Counted from the first letter of the stretch, positions 18,935-27,841 are shown. The stretch: 64,000 nt of DNA from Actinoplanes lobatus (GCF_014205215.1 NZ_JACHNC010000001.1:9234501-9298500); one strand, 5' to 3'. Translations and numbers: made by a program. The notes: generated by a model not told the origin, from the letters alone.

Positions 18935-19540
18935 ATGGATGACGACCGACTCGATCTGCTGGTACGGGAGGCGAAGCCGCTGACCGTCGCCCCGGACCCC
19001 GCGCTGCTGCACCGCATGGCCCGCGACATCGCCCGGCCCCCGCTCCTGCGCCGCCGCCTCGTGGCCGTGCCGCTGGCCGCCGGGGTGGCGCTGTCGCTGG
19101 CCGCCGCCGGATACATGACCTGGCACGACTCGGCGTCCGGCGACTTCGAACGGGTGGTGGCCGAGCACACCGCCCGGCTGGAGCTGCCGCCCGGCGCCGA
19201 CCGGGCCGCCTACGCCGCCCAACTGCGTGAGCAGGGTTCCCGGTCCCCGTCGTCGGTCTCCGACCTGGCGATCGCCTCCTCGGCCGCCTACTACGGCGTC
19301 TGCGCCTGGCTGACCGCCTGGGACCGCCGCCACACCGCCGGTGACACGGCCGGGGCGGCACAGGCCGTGGAAGGGCTGAACCGGGCGGTGGACGCCGGCC
19401 CGCTGGCGGCCACCGACGGCGGCGGCGTGGTGGGCAACCTGCGCCGGGTGGCCGCCGCGGCCGCCCGCGGCGACCGCACCCCGGTCTCCACCGAGCTGCG
19501 CGCCAACTGCTCCGGCCTGCCCCTGGACGGGATCCGGTGA
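18935..19540 (+). CDS. Single-pass membrane protein, probable anti-sigma partner
   Basis: A 201-residue protein with a charged cytoplasmic N-terminus (MDDDRLDLLVREAKPLTVAPDP), one transmembrane helix at about 44-65 (LVAVPLAAGVALSLAAAGYMTW) and an extracytoplasmic helical domain with single Cys residues (AAYYGVCAWL, LRANCSG). It has no zinc-binding HxxxCxxC motif, so it is not a ZAS-type anti-sigma factor. It overlaps the following ECF sigma gene by GTGA. By context it may hold or tune that sigma factor. The usual actinobacterial order is sigma first, so this arrangement is reversed. Confidence 0.6.
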   Translation: MDDDRLDLLVREAKPLTVAPDPALLHRMARDIARPPLLRRRLVAVPLAAGVALSLAAAGYMTWHDSASGDFERVVAEHTARLELPPGADRAAYAAQLREQGSRSPSSVSDLAIASSAAYYGVCAWLTAWDRRHTAGDTAGAAQAVEGLNRAVDAGPLAATDGGGVVGNLRRVAAAAARGDRTPVSTELRANCSGLPLDGIR

Positions 19541-20034
19541 GCGCGGCGGAACAGCGGTTCACCGCGATGATGAGCGGGCACGGCCCGGCGGTGCTCGGCT
19601 ACCTGTCCCGGCGTACCGAACCGGCACAGGACGCGGCCGATCTGATGGCCGAGGTGTTCGTGGTCGCCTGGCGGCGGCTCGCCGAGGTGCCCGCCGCCCC
19701 CGACGAGACCCGTGCCTGGCTGATCGGCGCCGCCCGCCTGGTCCTGGCCAACCACCGCCGGGGCACGGTCCGCCGGCACCGGCTCGCCAACCGGCTGCGC
19801 CTGCACCTGCGCCCGGAACCCGCGCCCGATCCCGCCACCGATCTGGTGCGCGACGCCCTCGCCCGGCTCGGCGACGACGACCGGGAGCTGCTGACCCTGA
19901 TCGGCTGGGAGGACCTGACCGCCACCCAGGCCGCGGCGGTCCTCGGCATCACTCCGGCCGCGGTCCGCAAACGCCTGGAACGGGCCCGCTCCCGCCTCCG
20001 GGAACAGCTGGAACCCAGTCCGGCTCCCCGCTGA
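19537..20034 (+). CDS. ECF-family RNA polymerase sigma factor
   Basis: A 165-residue sigma-70-like factor of the ECF class. Region 2 is visible in AVLGYLSRRTEPAQDAADLMAEVFVVAWRRL and region 4 in LLTLIGWEDLTATQAAAVLGITPAAVRKRLERARSRLRE; a basic linker joins them, with no C-terminal SnoaL domain. The GTG start overlaps the upstream stop, so the two proteins are made together. Targets are not evident in the window. Confidence 0.88.
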   Translation: MSAAEQRFTAMMSGHGPAVLGYLSRRTEPAQDAADLMAEVFVVAWRRLAEVPAAPDETRAWLIGAARLVLANHRRGTVRRHRLANRLRLHLRPEPAPDPATDLVRDALARLGDDDRELLTLIGWEDLTATQAAAVLGITPAAVRKRLERARSRLREQLEPSPAPR

Positions 20035-20041
20035 GCCATAT

Positions 20042-20845
20042 CTAGCGAGGCAGGTCGTGCCGCCGGTGGACGATCTTCTCGACGACGCCGCCGGGCAGCA
20101 GCCGCCGCAGCGCGAAGACGGCCGGCGCGTTGCTGCCCACCGCGTACCGTGCCTTCGGCCGCTCCGCCTCGATCGCCGTGACGATCGTGGCGGCGACCCG
20201 CTCGGCGGTGATCCCGGCCCGCTCGTTGCGGTTCAGCGCGGTCAGCATCCGCTCGAAGTCGGCCCGGTACGGCGAGCCGTCACCGATGTACTTCGTCCGC
20301 CGCTCGCTGATGCCGGTCGCGATCGACCCGGGCTCCACCGTGGTCAGCCACACCCCGAACGGCGAGAGTTCGTGCCGTGCCCCGTTGCTGAACCCCTTGA
20401 TCGCGGCTTTCGAGGCGACGTACGACGACCGGTACGCCAGCGGGAACGACGCCAGCATCGACCCGACCATCACCACCCGGCCGTGACCGCGGTCCCGCAT
20501 CCCCGGCAGCGCGAGCTGTGTGAGCCGGACCGGGCCGAGCACGTTCACCTGGAAGATCCGCCGCAGCGCTTCGACCGGCAGTTCCTCGATCGGACCGGAC
20601 TGGCTCTCGCCCGCGTTGTTGACCAGCACGTCCACACCGCTCAGCGTCCCGGCGAGGCCCTCGATCGAGGCGTCGTCGGCGAGGTCGAGTGCCACGTACT
20701 CGACGCCGGGCGCCTTCTGGTCCGGCTCGAGCGAGGACGGGTCACGGCTGGTGCCCAGCACGCGATAGCCGCGGGCGGCGAGTGCCGCCGCGGTCGCCTT
20801 CCCGATACCGGACGAGGCGCCGGTGACCAACGCGGTGCGATTCAC
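20042..20845 (-). CDS. Short-chain dehydrogenase/reductase (SDR)
   Basis: A 267-residue classical SDR. The nucleotide-binding TGASSGIG motif is at residues 8-15, followed by Arg in LGTSRDP (suggesting NADP preference), the structural NNAG (VLVNNAGESQ), the catalytic Ser in VMVGSML and the YVASK catalytic pair. It starts at GTG and is convergent with the sigma gene (7 bp gap). Substrate not predictable; the sequence is closest in pattern to the generic oxidoreductases of actinomycetes. Confidence 0.88.
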   Translation of the reverse strand: MNRTALVTGASSGIGKATAAALAARGYRVLGTSRDPSSLEPDQKAPGVEYVALDLADDASIEGLAGTLSGVDVLVNNAGESQSGPIEELPVEALRRIFQVNVLGPVRLTQLALPGMRDRGHGRVVMVGSMLASFPLAYRSSYVASKAAIKGFSNGARHELSPFGVWLTTVEPGSIATGISERRTKYIGDGSPYRADFERMLTALNRNERAGITAERVAATIVTAIEAERPKARYAVGSNAPAVFALRRLLPGGVVEKIVHRRHDLPR

Positions 20846-20926
20846 GTGAGCAACTTAGCCGATCGAGCGGTTGCGACGGTGTGGTTGCCGGGGTGGCGCC
20901 GTCGCCCCGCATAGGGTGGGACCGCT

Positions 20927-22054
20927 ATGACTGTGCAGGATTCCGAAGCCGAGACCCGTCCCTGCGCCCACTGCGGGCGCCCCGTGCCGCAGCGCGCCTC
21001 CGCCGGGCGCCCGTTCCGCTACTGCCGCGACAACGACGGCGAGTGCCAGCGGGCCTCGCGCAACGTGCGGATGCGGCACCGTTCGTCGCCGGGGCTGGCC
21101 GGGCAGGTGGCGCGCACCTGGGAGGTCGTCGACCGGCTCGACCAACTGGTCGGCACGCTGACCGAGGCGCTGCACTCGGAGATGTCCCCGGCCGGGGTGG
21201 AACGCCAGCTCGCCGAGGTGCGGGCGGAGACGTCCGGGCAGGTGGCGGCGGCGCACGCCGAACGCGACGACGCCCGCCGCGACGCCGAGCAGGCGGCCGA
21301 CGCGGCGATCGCGTCACAGCAGGTCGCGGCGGCGGCGACCGCCGAACGGGACGAGGCCCGGCGGCGGGCCGGTGACGCGCAGCGCGCCGCCGAGGAGGCC
21401 GGGGTCCGGGAGCAGGAGGCGGTCACGGCCCGCGACGAGGCGGTGCGGGCGGCGACCGCGGCCGCCGCGCTGCGCGAGCGGGCCGAGGCCGAGCGGGACG
21501 CCGCGGCCGAGGAGCTGGGCACGGCCAAACAGGACCTGCAAGGGGTACGAGCACAGCGTGACACCGCGGAACGGGATCTGAAGACCGCGCTCCAGGACGC
21601 CAGGGAGTTCCGTGACCGGGCCGAGGAGGAGCAGCTCCGCTCCCAGGAGCGGCTCACCGTGGCGCGGTCGGAGGCGGACCGCGCCACGACCGAGGCGGAG
21701 CAGGCCCGGCAGGCGACGGCGGCCGCCGAACGGGACCGGGACGACGCGGCCGCCCGGGCACGGCAGGCGCACGCCGAGGCCGCCGCGAAGCGGGACGAGC
21801 TGGCGGCGGTCGCCGCGGAACGGGACGGGCTCCGGCGTACCGGGGATGATCTCGAACGTGCCGCCGAGCGCGCCGCGCGGGAACGCGCCGATCTGGAACG
21901 CCGCCTCGCGTCCGCCCGTGCCGACGCCGACGCCGCCCAGGAGCGGGTGGCCCAGTTGACCTCGCAGGTGAGCGATCTGGCGTCCGCGCTGGCCGCTCTC
22001 GGCGCCGCACGCCCGGCTCCGCCGGCCCAGCCCGTCCCCTCCGGCAACAGTTGA
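20927..22054 (+). CDS. Zinc-ribbon plus long coiled-coil protein of unknown function
   Basis: A 375-residue protein I cannot name. Residues 13-40 hold four Cys in a C-x2-C-x16-C-x6-C pattern (CAHCGRPVP, YCRDNDGEC), a likely zinc ribbon. A basic stretch (RNVRMRHRSS) follows, and from about 65 to 355 a nearly uninterrupted Ala/Glu/Arg heptad region with no Pro predicts a coiled coil over 40 nm long. The C-terminus is a short Ala/Pro tail. Basic zinc head plus long coil suggests a DNA- or RNA-associated scaffold (SMC/DivIVA-like geometry), which is inference. A GGGTGGGA site precedes the ATG, and an intrinsic terminator follows the stop. Confidence 0.75.
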   Translation: MTVQDSEAETRPCAHCGRPVPQRASAGRPFRYCRDNDGECQRASRNVRMRHRSSPGLAGQVARTWEVVDRLDQLVGTLTEALHSEMSPAGVERQLAEVRAETSGQVAAAHAERDDARRDAEQAADAAIASQQVAAAATAERDEARRRAGDAQRAAEEAGVREQEAVTARDEAVRAATAAAALRERAEAERDAAAEELGTAKQDLQGVRAQRDTAERDLKTALQDAREFRDRAEEEQLRSQERLTVARSEADRATTEAEQARQATAAAERDRDDAAARARQAHAEAAAKRDELAAVAAERDGLRRTGDDLERAAERAARERADLERRLASARADADAAQERVAQLTSQVSDLASALAALGAARPAPPAQPVPSGNS

Positions 22055-22063
22055 TCCGGCCCG

Positions 22064-22084
22064 CCGGGTGTTTCGCCCGGTTTT
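22064..22084 (+). terminator. Intrinsic terminator after coiled-coil gene
   Basis: CCGGGTG and CGCCCGG pair (one G-T wobble) around a TTT loop and are followed directly by TTTT, one of the few classical rho-independent signals here. Confidence 0.7.
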
Positions 22085-22393
22085 CCAGTCTCGGCCGTAA
22101 ACTGGTGAAGTTTCTCACGTCCCACCGGCCTGTAAGCGGCGAAGCGGGTACCGATCACTACCGTGGGCGAGCCGGAGGGTGACCTACGGTTCCGTGATTT
22201 ACGAGTGAATTTGACCAAGTGACCGACATCGCACCACCCGTAGAACTCCCAAACCGCCATAAGGTGGACCAAGGTCCATGGGGCCACGGGTTCGGTTTGC
22301 CGGGTGGGGTGAGTGGCCGGTTACGCTCATAGCGTTAACACCGCCGATACAGGCGGCCGATAGGGACTTTGGCGGTACCGGAATTCCGGCGGA

Positions 22394-22419
22394 GGAATCC
22401 GGCGGCCGCTCCTTTCGTT
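22394..22419 (+). promoter_or_regulatory. Sigma-R-type promoter of rbpA (GGAAT-N18-GTT)
   Basis: GGAAT at 22394-22398 and GTT at 22417-22419 are separated by exactly 18 bases, the consensus of promoters read by the thiol-stress sigma factor SigR of Streptomyces. rbpA of S. coelicolor is a known SigR target, so position and gene agree. It lies about 44 bp upstream of the start codon. Confidence 0.8.
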
Positions 22420-22462
22420 ACACCAACGAGAGCAGCACCACTAAGCGAGGGGAAAGCCGATC

Positions 22463-22801
22463 ATGGGCGAACGCATGCTGCGCGGCAGCCGTCTTGGCGC
22501 GGTCAGCTACGAGTCCGACCGTAACACCGAGCTGGCGCCCCGACAGTCCCGCGAGTACCTGTGCGTCAAGGGTCACCAGTTCGAGGTGCCGTTCGCTGTC
22601 GATGCCGAGGTGCCGACCACCTGGGAATGCAAGTTCGACGGCAGCGTCGCCCGCCTGGTCGACGGCAACGAGCCGGAGCAGAAGAAGGCGAAGCCGCCGC
22701 GCACCCACTGGGACATGCTGCTCGAGCGGCGTTCGATCGCCGAGCTGGAGGACATCCTCAACGAGCGACTGCAGGAGGTTCGCACCCGCCGCGGTCGCTG
22801 A
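22463..22801 (+). CDS. rbpA: RNA polymerase-binding protein RbpA
   Basis: A 112-residue actinobacterial transcription factor that binds RNA polymerase and the principal sigma factor and stabilises the open complex. The sequence shows the N-terminal tail (MLRGSRLGAVSYE), the core domain with CVKGHQFEVPF and TTWECKFDGSVA (the two Cys correspond to positions that bind zinc in some homologues), a basic linker (KKAKPPRTHWDMLLERRS) and the sigma-interacting helix (IAELEDILNERLQEVRTRR). AGGGGAAAG precedes the ATG. Length and motifs match the family throughout. Confidence 0.97.
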   Translation: MGERMLRGSRLGAVSYESDRNTELAPRQSREYLCVKGHQFEVPFAVDAEVPTTWECKFDGSVARLVDGNEPEQKKAKPPRTHWDMLLERRSIAELEDILNERLQEVRTRRGR

Positions 22802-22810
22802 GGTCAGCAC

Positions 22811-22856
22811 AACGAGAAGGCCGCCCCCTCCGTCTGGAGGGGGCGGCCTTCTCGTT
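22811..22856. terminator. Perfect 21-bp hairpin terminator after rbpA
   Basis: Arms 22811-22831 and 22836-22856 are fully complementary with a GTCT loop. It lies between convergent rbpA and fxsA-like genes and can serve both directions. Confidence 0.85.
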
Positions 22857-22866
22857 GTCCTACGGC

Positions 22867-23376
22867 CTAGCGGACGATCTCGCCCTCGATGGCGGCGGCC
22901 GGCGGGCGCGGCTGGTCGTCGTCGACGACCACGACGGTGACCGGGTCGCTCTGGTGCACCCGGACGCGGCGCGGCCCGAACAGGTCGCCGGTGGCGGCGC
23001 CGCCGAGGTTGCGCTGGGCGAACCGCTCCACCCCGCGGCGGGCCAGGATCCGGCCCGGTGGCAGCAGCAGGAGCAGGCCGGCGATGCCGGTGAGGAAGCC
23101 GGGCACGGCCAGCAGCAGCGCCCCGAAGAGCCCGATCAGGGAGTTGCTGACCTCCCCGCCGGGCGGGCGCCCCGCCCGGACCGCCTCCTGGAAGGCACGG
23201 AAGCCGCGGACACCCTCGCGGCGCAGCAGTGCGATGCCGGCGACACAGGACGCGGCGAGCAGCAGGACCGCCCAGAGCGCGCCGATGGCGTCCGCCACCG
23301 CCAGGAAGACCACGATCTCCGCCACCGCCAGCAACGGGAACGCGATCGGTAGGTAGGCAAGCCTGCTACGCCGCAT
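22867..23376 (-). CDS. FxsA-family membrane protein
   Basis: A cytoplasmic-membrane protein of 169 residues with the FxsA pattern: three to four hydrophobic helices (LPIAFPLLAVAEIVVFLAVADAIG, LWAVLLLAASCVAGIALLR, LIGLFGALLLAVPGFLTGIAGLLLLLPPGR) and a soluble acidic tail. The E. coli member affects exclusion of phage T7 by F plasmids; the native role is unknown. The ATG at 23376 has AGTGGAG seven bases upstream; an in-frame GTG four codons earlier is less well placed. Confidence 0.85.
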   Translation of the reverse strand: MRRSRLAYLPIAFPLLAVAEIVVFLAVADAIGALWAVLLLAASCVAGIALLRREGVRGFRAFQEAVRAGRPPGGEVSNSLIGLFGALLLAVPGFLTGIAGLLLLLPPGRILARRGVERFAQRNLGGAATGDLFGPRRVRVHQSDPVTVVVVDDDQPRPPAAAIEGEIVR

Positions 23377-23443
23377 GTCGAACTCCACTCACCGATGGGT
23401 GTCGCGAGCCCGTCTCACGACCGGCCCCGTCCAGCATGACACC

Positions 23444-24232
23444 TCACGGCCAGGTGGTGCTCTGCCGTTGCTTGCGGTTGAGCAGGTTGAGCAGGTCCTC
23501 CTTGCGCGCCTGCGCGCCCCACAGGGTGACCCTCAGCAGCTGTTCCTTGAAGATGTTGCCGCTCATCTTGCTGACGCCGTGTTCGCGTTCGGTGAACGTG
23601 ATCGGCACCTCGATCATCCGGAACCCCTGCCGGTACGCCCGCCAGGCCATCTCCACCTGGAACGAGTAGCCGGTGGAGGCGATGGTGCTCACCTCGATCT
23701 TGTCGAGGACCGAGAGACGGTACGCCCGGTAGCCGCCGGTCGCGTCCTTGAACGGCATGCCCAGCGCCATCCGGATGTAGATGTTGCCGCACCGCGACAG
23801 CAGCAGGCGCCGCAGCGGCCAGTTGTGCACGCTGCCGCCCGGGATGTACCGGGTGCCGAGGACCGCGTCGTGGTCGCCCAGCGCGTCCAGGATGCTGGGC
23901 AGCTCCTCCGGGGCGTGCGAGCCGTCCGCGTCCAGCTCGACGACCGCGTCGTACCCCTTGTCCTTCGCCCACTGGAAACCGGCCTTGTAGGCCGCGCCCA
24001 GACCCTCCTTGCCGGCCCGGTGCAGGACGAAGATGTGATCGTCCGCCTCGGTCAGCTCGTCGGCGATCGCGCCGGTCCCGTCCGGCGAGTTGTCGTCCGC
24101 GATCAGGATGTCGACGGCCGGGACCGCTTTACGCACCCGATCGGTGATCACCCGGACGTTGTCCGCCTCGTTGTAGGTGGGGATGATCACGAGGACCCGT
24201 CCCACTCCCGGGTAACCTTCCGCCTCGCTCAC
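23444..24232 (-). CDS. ppm1: Polyprenol-phosphate mannosyltransferase (Ppm/DPM1-like)
   Basis: A 262-residue GT2 enzyme that should transfer mannose from GDP-mannose to polyprenyl phosphate, giving the donor for protein O-mannosylation and glycolipid synthesis. Visible motifs are VIIPTYNEADN, the acidic metal sites LIADDNSPDGTG and VELDADGSHAPEELP, GTRYIPGGSVHNWP, and GYSFQVEMAWRAYRQGFRMIEVPITFTEREHGVSKMS. It lacks its own membrane helices. The GTG start overlaps the lnt stop (GTGA). In mycobacteria the same two activities are fused in one Ppm1 protein. Confidence 0.93.
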   Translation of the reverse strand: MSEAEGYPGVGRVLVIIPTYNEADNVRVITDRVRKAVPAVDILIADDNSPDGTGAIADELTEADDHIFVLHRAGKEGLGAAYKAGFQWAKDKGYDAVVELDADGSHAPEELPSILDALGDHDAVLGTRYIPGGSVHNWPLRRLLLSRCGNIYIRMALGMPFKDATGGYRAYRLSVLDKIEVSTIASTGYSFQVEMAWRAYRQGFRMIEVPITFTEREHGVSKMSGNIFKEQLLRVTLWGAQARKEDLLNLLNRKQRQSTTWP

Positions 24233-25842
24233 CGTTCCTCCGAAACCTGTACGCCGTCACTGTTGATAGTCCCCCGTCGGCGGCGCAACGGCAGCACACC
24301 GACGAGGGCGACGACCGTACCAAAGACGATGACCGTCTCCGGCCGAGCGCCCGAACGAGTCGCCAGCGTACGCGGTCCGTCCAGATTCATGTCACGCACC
24401 ACCACCGCAGCCGTGTTGAACCCGGTCGAATCGTGCACACCGCCCTTCGCGTCGACGAATCCGGACACCCCAACGGTGGACACCATCAGGGCCTCCCGGC
24501 CGTGCTCGACGGCCCGCAGGCGGACCATGGCCAACTGTTGGCGGGCCTCGGCCTCGTTGAAGGTGGCGTTGTTCGTCTGCACCGCCAGAATCTGGGCGCC
24601 GCCGGTCACCACGTCCCGGACGATCCCGTCGTAGGCGACCTCGAAACAGATGACGTCGCCGAGGACCGCGGCGCCGGTGTCGACGACCCCGGGCTCGTCG
24701 CCGCCGAGCATGTTGCGGACCAGGTCGACCTTGTCGCTGACCAGGCGGGCGACCGAGCGCAGCGGCATGTACTCGGCGAACGGCACCGGGTGGCGTTTCT
24801 CATACTGCTGGGCGTGGTCGGGGCCGGTGCCGGGCCGCCACAGGATGCCCACGTTGTAGATGTCGCCGGGCACCTCGGTGCGCTGGAGGGTGCCGACCAG
24901 GATGGGCGCCTTGATCGCGTCGGCGGCGGACTGGATGAGGGCGGCCGCGTCGGCGTTCTGGAGCGGGTCGATGTCGCTGGAGTTCTCCGGCCACACCACC
25001 AGGCCGGGCTGCTTCTGCCGGCCGGCGGCGACCTCGGAGGCCAGTGCCCGGGTGGCGTTGACGTGGTTGTCGAGCACGGCCCGCCGCTGGGCGTTGAAGT
25101 CGAGGCCGAGCCGTGGCACGTTGCCCTGCACGATCGCGACCGTGGTGGCGTCGCCGCCCGGCACGGTCAGCGGCAGGGCGGCCGGCGCGGCCAGCAGCAG
25201 CCCCGTCACGGCGGCGAAGCCTACGGCGGGCAGCAGGGTGCGGGGGCTCCACCGGCGCCAGGCCAGCGCCACGAGAGCGCCGCCCGCGGCCGCCACGGCG
25301 AAGGTGACCAGGGGGGCGCCGCCGTACGCCGCCAGCCGCAGGGTCGGCGCGTCACCCTGGCTGAACGCGAGCCGCCCCCAGGGGAAGCCGCCGAACGGGG
25401 TGCGGTCGCGCAGGAACTCGCTCGTGGTCCAGATCAGCCCGGCCAGCAGCGGCCACAGCGCCCGCCAGCGGTCCACCAGCGGGGACAGCCAGGATCCGGC
25501 CAGCCCGGCGAGGCCCACGTACAGCGCCTGGAGGCCGGCCAGCAGCGTCCAGGGCAGCCAGCCGGCGGCGATCCGCGTCCACTCCAGCATGGGGAAGAAC
25601 AGCACCACCCCGGCCAGCACGCCGAGGCCGAACCCGGCCCGCAGACGGCGCCGGTGCACGGCCGCGGCCAGCAGCGCCACGCCGACCGGTGAGAGCCACC
25701 ACAGGTCGTACGGGGGAAGGGCCAGCAGCAGGGCCGCGCCGGCGGCGACCGCGAGGGCCACGGCCACCGGCAGGCGCAGCGGGCGCGGTGGCCGGTCCGC
25801 GCCGGCGCCCGGGTCGGCGAGCGCCGGCGGGGGGAGAGTCAT
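24229..25842 (-). CDS. lnt: Apolipoprotein N-acyltransferase
   Basis: A 537-residue membrane enzyme that adds the third acyl chain to the N-terminal Cys of lipoproteins. About six N-terminal helices (from VAVALAVAAGAALLLALPPYDLWW) are followed by an extracytoplasmic nitrilase domain with the Glu-Lys-Cys triad in VVWPENSSDIDP, EKRHPVPFAEYMPL and VICFEVAYDG, and a final helix near the C-terminus. The ATG at 25842 (MTLPPPALAD) is chosen; the open frame upstream is Arg/Gly-rich and not membrane-like. Operonic with ppm1; several lipoproteins in this window would be substrates. Confidence 0.92.
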   Translation of the reverse strand: MTLPPPALADPGAGADRPPRPLRLPVAVALAVAAGAALLLALPPYDLWWLSPVGVALLAAAVHRRRLRAGFGLGVLAGVVLFFPMLEWTRIAAGWLPWTLLAGLQALYVGLAGLAGSWLSPLVDRWRALWPLLAGLIWTTSEFLRDRTPFGGFPWGRLAFSQGDAPTLRLAAYGGAPLVTFAVAAAGGALVALAWRRWSPRTLLPAVGFAAVTGLLLAAPAALPLTVPGGDATTVAIVQGNVPRLGLDFNAQRRAVLDNHVNATRALASEVAAGRQKQPGLVVWPENSSDIDPLQNADAAALIQSAADAIKAPILVGTLQRTEVPGDIYNVGILWRPGTGPDHAQQYEKRHPVPFAEYMPLRSVARLVSDKVDLVRNMLGGDEPGVVDTGAAVLGDVICFEVAYDGIVRDVVTGGAQILAVQTNNATFNEAEARQQLAMVRLRAVEHGREALMVSTVGVSGFVDAKGGVHDSTGFNTAAVVVRDMNLDGPRTLATRSGARPETVIVFGTVVALVGVLPLRRRRGTINSDGVQVSEER

Positions 25843-26264
25843 TTCCACGCGTGGCAGGCTACCCGCCCGCGACCTGCGACGACGGAGGGGCGCGGTCACG
25901 GTTCGACCACGCCCCTCGGGTGCTCCTGTCCTCTCCACGGCCGGTGAAATCCGCGGGATCTCGCCGTGACCTTCGGACCGACCCGCCGCGTGCCGGATGC
26001 CCGCGTCGTGCCGTTGTCTACTGGCCATGGACCGATCCCCGGAAGGGCCACCTGAACGCGGCCCGGTCCGCACCGCTCCGCGCGCCCCCGCCCCCTGGAC
26101 CTGGCTGTACGCGCGACCCCTGCGAGGACTGCGGCCAGTGGGTGGAGGAGAGGAGCGGATCATGACCGCTCGCCGTGGAACAGGACCAGAAGACGGTACG
26201 TCGTCCACCCGCCGCCCTGTCAACCGGGGCACCCGCGTTGCGGCGTGTCGTATTCACCGGCGTG
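25843..26264. other. Intergenic region between lnt and mutL
   Basis: This 422-bp stretch lies upstream of lnt and beyond the mutL end. Several frames are open but have poor third-position GC or no start. One short frame at 26162-26281 (39 codons, ATG after GGAGGAGAGGAG) has a good ribosome binding site but low GC3. I do not call a gene. It should contain the lnt-ppm1 promoter. Confidence 0.5.
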
Positions 26265-27482
26265 TCACATCTCGTACCTGATCGAGTTGCTCAGGAGTTC
26301 ACCGGCGACCGCGGGGTGATCCGCCGACAGGAGCCCGGCCGCGGCCAATACGTACTGCTCGTCGATCACGGTGCGGGCCCGGTCCGGGGGCGCCCAGCCA
26401 CCGGCCACATCGGACAGCACGGCGCGGAGGACCTGCTCTCCCCCACCATGGCGCAGCACACCACCGGAACCGAGCAGGAGACGTACGTCACACAGCCCCG
26501 AACGGCCGCGCGCGTGCCGGCGCAGGGCGACCACCGCGGCGGTCGCCGCCAGTTCCCGGTCGTCGCCCGGCTCCGGCAGTTTCTCCGCCACGGCCGCGGC
26601 CCGGGTGCCGTCCGCACCGGCGGCCACGCCCAGATCGCCCTCGACGGTGCGGGCCCGCCACAGGGTGCCGGCCACGTCCCGCCGAGGCCCGGTCTCGCTC
26701 TCCGGATCGGGGACGAGCGCCGAGTAGACGTCGGTGGTGGCGCCGCCCACGTCGACGACCAGGATGCCGAACCCGGTCCGGTCGGCCAGCGCCTCGACCC
26801 CGGCGAGCACCGCGTCCGGGGTGGCGGCACGCACCAGCGAGGCGAACCGGCGGCCGCGGGAGAGACGTTTGCCACCGATCACGTGACGCAGGAAGACGTC
26901 CCGGATCGCGGCACGGGCGGGCAGCGGGTCCAGGACGCCGATGCGCGGCAGCACGTTGGCGGCCGGGGTCACCGGCACCCCGCGAGCGGTCAGGAGGGCG
27001 AGCGCCTCGTCGCGGACGTCCGCGTTACCGGCCAGGACCACCGGGAGCCGGATCCGGGCCGCGGCCAGGCGGCGGGCGTTGTGCAGCAGCACCTCGCCGT
27101 CGCCGCCGTCGGTGCCGCCCACCAGCAGCAGCACGTCCGGGCGGGCGGCGCGCAGCCGGGTGAGATCGGGCCCGCTCATCGGTCCGGCCGCCACGTGCAC
27201 CACCTGCGCACCGGCGGACAGGCCGACGCGGTGCCCGGCCTCGGCGGTGACCAGTGCCTCGTACCCGATCACGGCGAGCCGCAGCCCGCCGCCCGCGGAG
27301 GAGCAGACGCGCAGCTCGTCGCCGCCGCCCACGGCGGCGACGGCGGCGTCCAGCCCGTGCAGCACGTCGGTCGCCGAGGTGGTCGGCACCTCGGCGCGGC
27401 GGATCAGTCGCGCGCCGTCCAGATCGATCTTGGCGGCTTTGGTGTACGTGGACCCGACGTCCACGCAGACCGCGGTCGTCAC
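26265..27482 (-). CDS. mutL: GlmL/MutL-type ATPase, putative aminomutase reactivase
   Basis: A 405-residue actin/ASKHA-like ATPase of the glutamate mutase MutL family. The phosphate-1 motif is [13 protein letters not shown] at the N-terminus, [21 protein letters not shown] lies mid-protein, [18 protein letters not shown] is the second phosphate motif, and [11 protein letters not shown] follows. MutL proteins accompany B12-dependent carbon-skeleton and amino mutases and are thought to re-activate the cobalamin enzyme. Its GTG overlaps the kal stop (GTGA), making it the last gene of the lysine operon; its target is therefore probably KamDE. Confidence 0.87.
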   Translation of the reverse strand: MTTAVCVDVGSTYTKAAKIDLDGARLIRRAEVPTTSATDVLHGLDAAVAAVGGGDELRVCSSAGGGLRLAVIGYEALVTAEAGHRVGLSAGAQVVHVAAGPMSGPDLTRLRAARPDVLLLVGGTDGGDGEVLLHNARRLAAARIRLPVVLAGNADVRDEALALLTARGVPVTPAANVLPRIGVLDPLPARAAIRDVFLRHVIGGKRLSRGRRFASLVRAATPDAVLAGVEALADRTGFGILVVDVGGATTDVYSALVPDPESETGPRRDVAGTLWRARTVEGDLGVAAGADGTRAAAVAEKLPEPGDDRELAATAAVVALRRHARGRSGLCDVRLLLGSGGVLRHGGGEQVLRAVLSDVAGGWAPPDRARTVIDEQYVLAAAGLLSADHPAVAGELLSNSIRYEM

Positions 27483-27841
27483 TTCGGTGGCACGACGACG
27501 GTGCCGGTCGCCGTGGTGGCGACGATCGGCTCGCCGAGCACCGCGGCGGCGGAGCCCTCCGTGCCGCGGCAGACCACCCGCACCTCGAAGTCGATCTTCC
27601 GGGAGCGGGTGCCCATCTTCACCACGGTCCCGGTGATCTCCAGCATGTCGCCGGCCCGCACCGGGGCCTTGAACTGCACGTCGTCGTAGGAGGCGAAGAG
27701 GCCCTCGTCGCCGTCCAGCCGGATGCAGATCTCGGTGGCCACGTCGCCGAACAGGCCGAGCGAGTAGGCGCCGTCGACCAGGTTCCCGGCGTAGTGGGCG
27801 TGGGCGTAGGGCACGTAGCGGCGGTGCGTCACGGTGATCAT
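27479..27841 (-). CDS. kal: 3-aminobutyryl-CoA ammonia-lyase (hotdog fold)
   Basis: A 120-residue single hotdog-domain protein with [51 protein letters not shown], matching in length and pattern the Kal enzyme of lysine fermentation, which eliminates ammonia from 3-aminobutyryl-CoA to give crotonyl-CoA. The fold alone could also be a thioesterase, so the call leans on its place between kamE and mutL, both of which it overlaps (ATGA and GTGA). Confidence 0.8.
   Translation of the reverse strand: MITVTHRRYVPYAHAHYAGNLVDGAYSLGLFGDVATEICIRLDGDEGLFASYDDVQFKAPVRAGDMLEITGTVVKMGTRSRKIDFEVRVVCRGTEGSAAAVLGEPIVATTATGTVVVPPK

Larger units (their letters stand above)
22055..22462. other. Intergenic region between coiled-coil gene and rbpA
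   Basis: This 408-bp gap holds the terminator of the upstream gene (22064-22084), the sigma-R-type rbpA promoter (22394-22419) and otherwise no convincing coding frame. The segment around 22320-22350 (GTTACGCTCATAGCGTTAAC) is AT-richer than its surroundings and could hold a second, housekeeping promoter for rbpA. Confidence 0.6.

Noticed and set aside
25689..26165. Frame ending in a CEDCGQWVEE-like segment
   Set aside because: The last 40 codons look protein-like, but no start codon with a ribosome site exists in that frame nearby.
26162..26281. Small 39-codon ORF after a strong GGAGGAGAGGAG
   Set aside because: Low third-position GC, unusual composition, and no recognisable family; kept only as a remark on the intergenic region.
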